NCBI RefSeq assembly: GCF_030209445.1
Contig: NZ_JARVSD010000011.1
Span: 248,001 to 312,000 of the forward strand
Reading direction: 5' to 3'
Length of the DNA: 64,000 bases
Source: Promicromonospora sp. MEB111
Lineage (GTDB): Bacteria; Actinomycetota; Actinomycetes; Actinomycetales; Cellulomonadaceae
In this document: positions 61,773-64,000 of the stretch, piece after piece
How positions within the stretch are numbered: the stretch's first letter is position 1
Layout: every line of letters begins with the position of its first letter
Notes under the pieces: model-generated
Seen by the model: only the letters and a program-made list of their open reading frames with translations
The model's database searches: none
Told to the model about the DNA's origin: nothing
Program-made: the position numbers and the translations under genes

Positions 61773-62519
61773 TCAGCGCCCGGCGGCCAGTGCCGCGGCG
61801 CCGACGATGCCGGCCGCGTTGCGTAGCTGCGCCGGGACGATCGGCGCCCGCAGGTGCAGGTGCGGCAGGTACTTCTCGTGGTGCTTGCTGACGCCGCCCC
61901 CCACGACGATGAGGTCGGGGGAGATCAGGTCCTCGACCACCCCGAAGTAGCGCTGCAGGCGCTCGGCCCAGTCCTCCCACGACAGGTCCTCGCGCTCCCG
62001 CGCGGAGTCGGCCGCGCGCGACTCGGCGTCGTGCCCGTCGATCTCCAGGTGGCCCAGCTCGGTGTTGGGCACCAGGACGCCGTCGACCACCAGCGCCGAC
62101 CCGATCCCCGTGCCGAGCGTCGCCACCAGCACCACGCCGTCCGCGTCGCGGGCGGCGCCGTAGCGGACCTCGCCCACTCCGGCCGCGTCGGCGTCGTTCA
62201 CCGCGACCACGTGGCGCCCCGTCACGCGCTGCACGAGCGCCGGCAGGTCCACGCCGGTCCAGGACTGGTCGAGGTTCGCCATGGAACGCACCACGCCGTG
62301 CTGCATCGGTGCGGGGAAGGCCACGCCGATCGGGACGTCGTCTGGCAGGTGGTAGGTGTCGACGAGCTCCGCGAGCACGTCCGCCACGGCCTGCGGGGTG
62401 GACGGTTGGGGTGTCGGGATGCGAGTCCGCTTCTCCGCGTACTCGCCCGCCGTGAGATCGACGGGCGCACCCTTGATCCCCGAACCTCCGATGTCTATGC
62501 CGAACGCCAGGTCGCTCAT
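61773..62519 (-). CDS. ppgK: Polyphosphate glucokinase
   Basis: A 248-residue ROK-type kinase that uses polyphosphate (and often ATP) to phosphorylate glucose. The N-terminal phosphate motif is [17 protein letters not shown], the glucose site has [30 protein letters not shown] is the second phosphate loop, and [11 protein letters not shown] the ROK metal region. Typical of Actinobacteria. 14 bp from a divergent small gene. Confidence 0.93.
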   Translation of the reverse strand: MSDLAFGIDIGGSGIKGAPVDLTAGEYAEKRTRIPTPQPSTPQAVADVLAELVDTYHLPDDVPIGVAFPAPMQHGVVRSMANLDQSWTGVDLPALVQRVTGRHVVAVNDADAAGVGEVRYGAARDADGVVLVATLGTGIGSALVVDGVLVPNTELGHLEIDGHDAESRAADSAREREDLSWEDWAERLQRYFGVVEDLISPDLIVVGGGVSKHHEKYLPHLHLRAPIVPAQLRNAAGIVGAAALAAGR

Positions 62520-62533
62520 GTCAGGATCGTCTC

Positions 62534-62719
62534 ATGAGCACCGAGGAGCAGTACTGGTACAACACCGAGACCGGGGCGGTCGAAGTGGGACGCCGTTCGT
62601 CCTGGTCGCACCTGATGGGTCCGTACAGCACCCGCGCCGAGGCCGAGCGGGCGCTGGACAGCGCGAGGTCGCGCAACGAGTCCTGGGACAAGGAGGACGA
62701 GGACTGGCGCAACAAGTGA
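62534..62719 (+). CDS. Small SPOR-like protein
   Basis: A 61-residue protein: [32 protein letters not shown]. The 'GPY.tr.eAe.al' segment resembles the end of a SPOR domain, and similar short proteins are annotated so in Actinobacteria. Too short for a full SPOR fold. Confidence 0.7.
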   Translation: MSTEEQYWYNTETGAVEVGRRSSWSHLMGPYSTRAEAERALDSARSRNESWDKEDEDWRNK

Positions 62720-62724
62720 GCACC

Positions 62725-62770
62725 CGTGTCAGACGTACAGGTCACCCGGGTGATCTGTACGTCTGACACG
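62725..62770. terminator. 23-bp inverted repeat, second member of GTGTCAGACG family
   Basis: Arms 62725-62747 and 62748-62770, one G-T wobble, no loop. The outer GTGTCAGACG/CGTCTGACAC and inner CAGGTCAC are shared with 5333-5390. It lies between the convergent SPOR-like and panB stops. Confidence 0.65.
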
Positions 62771-62774
62771 TGGA

Positions 62775-63605
62775 TCACTTCTCGAACGAGTGCTCCGCGT
62801 CCGGGAACGAGGCGTCCTTGACCTCGGAGACGTAGTCCTCCGCGGCCTGCTGCAGCGCCGCGCCGAGCTCGGCGTAGCGCCGGGCGAACCGCGGTGACCA
62901 GTCGGTCATCCCGGCCATGTCCGTCCACACGAGCACCTGGCCGTCGCAGTGCGGTCCGGCGCCGATGCCGATGGTCGGGATGCGCACGATCTCGGTGATC
63001 CGCGCGGCGACGTCGGTGGGCACCATCTCCAGGACGACGGCGACGGCGCCGGCCTCCTCGACGGCCTTCGCGTCGTCGGCGAGCCGCTCGACGGCGTCGT
63101 CGCCCCGGCCCTGCACGCGCGGTCCGCCCAGGAGGTTCTCCGACTGCGGCGTGTAGCCGAGGTGCGCGACGACGGGGATCCCGGCGTCGGTGAGCGCCCG
63201 GATCTGCGGCGCGGAGCGGACGCCGCCCTCCAGCTTGACGGCGTCGGCGCCCGTCTCCTTGAAGATCCGCACCGACGTCTCCAGCGCCTGCTGCGGCCCG
63301 GCCTCGTACGAGCCGAACGGCAGGTCGATCACCACGAACGCGCGCTTCGTGGCCCGCGCGACGGCGCGGGCGGCCGGGATCATGTCGTCCACGGTCACGG
63401 GGATCGTGCTGGTGTGCCCGTGCATGACGTTCCCGATGGAGTCGCCCACCAGCAGGATGTCCATGCCGGCCGCGTCGAAGATCGCTGCGGTCACCGCGTC
63501 GTACGCGGTGAGCATCGCGAGCTTCTCACCCTTGGCCTTGGCCTCGGCCAGATGGTGCACGCGGACCCTCTTGGGACCCTGAGTGGGTGAGGTGTGGGCG
63601 GACAT
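62775..63605 (-). CDS. panB: 3-methyl-2-oxobutanoate hydroxymethyltransferase
   Basis: A 276-residue enzyme of pantothenate synthesis (ketopantoate from 2-oxoisovalerate and methylene-THF). The metal site and catalytic pieces are LLVGDSIGNVMHGHTSTIPV, VVIDLPFGSYEA, VKLEGG, and VVLEMVP.. with the catalytic Glu; GIGAGPHCDGQVLVWTDMAG near the end. Divergent from glnA2. Confidence 0.95.
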   Translation of the reverse strand: MSAHTSPTQGPKRVRVHHLAEAKAKGEKLAMLTAYDAVTAAIFDAAGMDILLVGDSIGNVMHGHTSTIPVTVDDMIPAARAVARATKRAFVVIDLPFGSYEAGPQQALETSVRIFKETGADAVKLEGGVRSAPQIRALTDAGIPVVAHLGYTPQSENLLGGPRVQGRGDDAVERLADDAKAVEEAGAVAVVLEMVPTDVAARITEIVRIPTIGIGAGPHCDGQVLVWTDMAGMTDWSPRFARRYAELGAALQQAAEDYVSEVKDASFPDAEHSFEK

Positions 63606-63709
63606 GGTCCTCCTGTGGTTCGAACGGCCTCGGTGCCGCTGGAAAGCCTACGACCGGTCGTCCATGCTCGGTACACGCACCTGTAACAGGTTTAGTGCAA
63701 GATGGGCCC

Positions 63710-64000
63710 ATGGACAGGCAGCAGGAGTTCGTGCTCCGCACGGTCGAGGAGCGCGACATCCGCTTCATCCGGCTTTGGTTCACCGACGTGCTCGGCGTGC
63801 TGAAGTCGGTAGCTGTGGCACCCGCCGAGCTCGAGTCGGCGTTCAGCGAGGGCATCGGCTTCGACGGCAGCGCCATCGAGGGCCTCACCCGGGTCTTCGA
63901 GGCGGACATGGTCGCCAAGCCGGACCCGACCACCTTCCAGGTGCTCCCGTGGCGCGGCGAGCGGCACGGTACGGGCCGCATGTTCTGCGACATCCTGACG
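63710..64000 (+). CDS. glnA2: Glutamine synthetase type I, N-terminal part (3' cut by window)
   Basis: 97 codons present. MDRQQEFVLRTVEERDIRFI, RLWFTDVLGVLKSVAVAPAE and GIGFDGSAIEGLTRVFEADM match the beta-grasp start of the actinobacterial GlnA2 type (Rv2222c, remembered) rather than GlnA1. ATG 63710. The rest, including the ATP site, is beyond the window. Confidence 0.9.
   Translation, partial: MDRQQEFVLRTVEERDIRFIRLWFTDVLGVLKSVAVAPAELESAFSEGIGFDGSAIEGLTRVFEADMVAKPDPTTFQVLPWRGERHGTGRMFCDILT

Noticed and set aside
63676-63709. GlnR box before glnA2
   Set aside because: GTAAC-N6-AGTGC only half fits the GTNAC-N6-GAAAC pattern.

Overview
The window is 64 kb of very GC-rich chromosome (GC visibly above 70% across most of it). 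The genes are tightly packed, with many GTG starts and 4-bp ATGA/GTGA overlaps. Markers point to an actinobacterium of the Micrococcales, probably near Promicromonosporaceae/Cellulomonadaceae (inference, no search run): a mycothiol-dependent-type enzyme, polyphosphate glucokinase, a GlnA2-type glutamine synthetase, a DtxR/IdeR-type iron box, PafBC-type DNA-damage promoters, a class A RNase P RNA, and the Nif3 / zinc-ribbon / histidine-phosphatase trio.

Layout. 1-9 kb: LacI-family fragment, ECF sigma/anti-sigma pair, lipoprotein + b-type cytochrome, lone FrdA/SdhA flavoprotein, iron-box-controlled haem oxygenase, and an archaeal-type aspartyl-tRNA synthetase behind an apparent translational T-box. 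9-21 kb: a five-gene system related to the E. coli yehI-yehL-yehM-yehP-yehQ set (DUF4132/HEAT, MoxR AAA+ ATPase, DUF5682, VWA, SWIM). It carries two close matches to the PafBC (RecA-NDp) DNA-damage promoter and is followed by a family A DNA polymerase. 23-34 kb: dialkylglycine decarboxylase with its LysR regulator, a sulP-luxS-mtnN run, the Nif3 trio, an MFS transporter, YaaA, a tautomerase homologue, and rnpB.

34.4-40.6 kb is a small integrated island. The 3' end of rnpB is duplicated as an exact 49-bp direct repeat that bounds about 6.1 kb holding a broken tyrosine integrase, a low-GC patatin-like phospholipase, DUF1905, two tandem SDR genes, a DJ-1-like protein and a TetR regulator. 40.6-51 kb looks accessory: MerR, a DHFR-like reductase, a GAF histidine kinase, a class II amidotransferase, and a LysR gene divergent from a three-gene NAD(P)-oxidoreductase operon. 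51-64 kb is mixed housekeeping: glutamate decarboxylase, a metal-sensor/CDF pair, a HelD/HelR-like RNA polymerase recycling helicase, DUF3467, a STAS protein, ppgK, panB and the start of glnA2.

The most interesting signal is the DUF4132-MoxR-DUF5682-VWA-SWIM system. Its promoters suggest DNA-damage induction, a remnant shows that its first gene was once duplicated, and a polymerase with a weaker copy of the same promoter pattern lies directly downstream. The T-box before the aspartyl-tRNA synthetase and the rnpB-targeted island are the next best leads.
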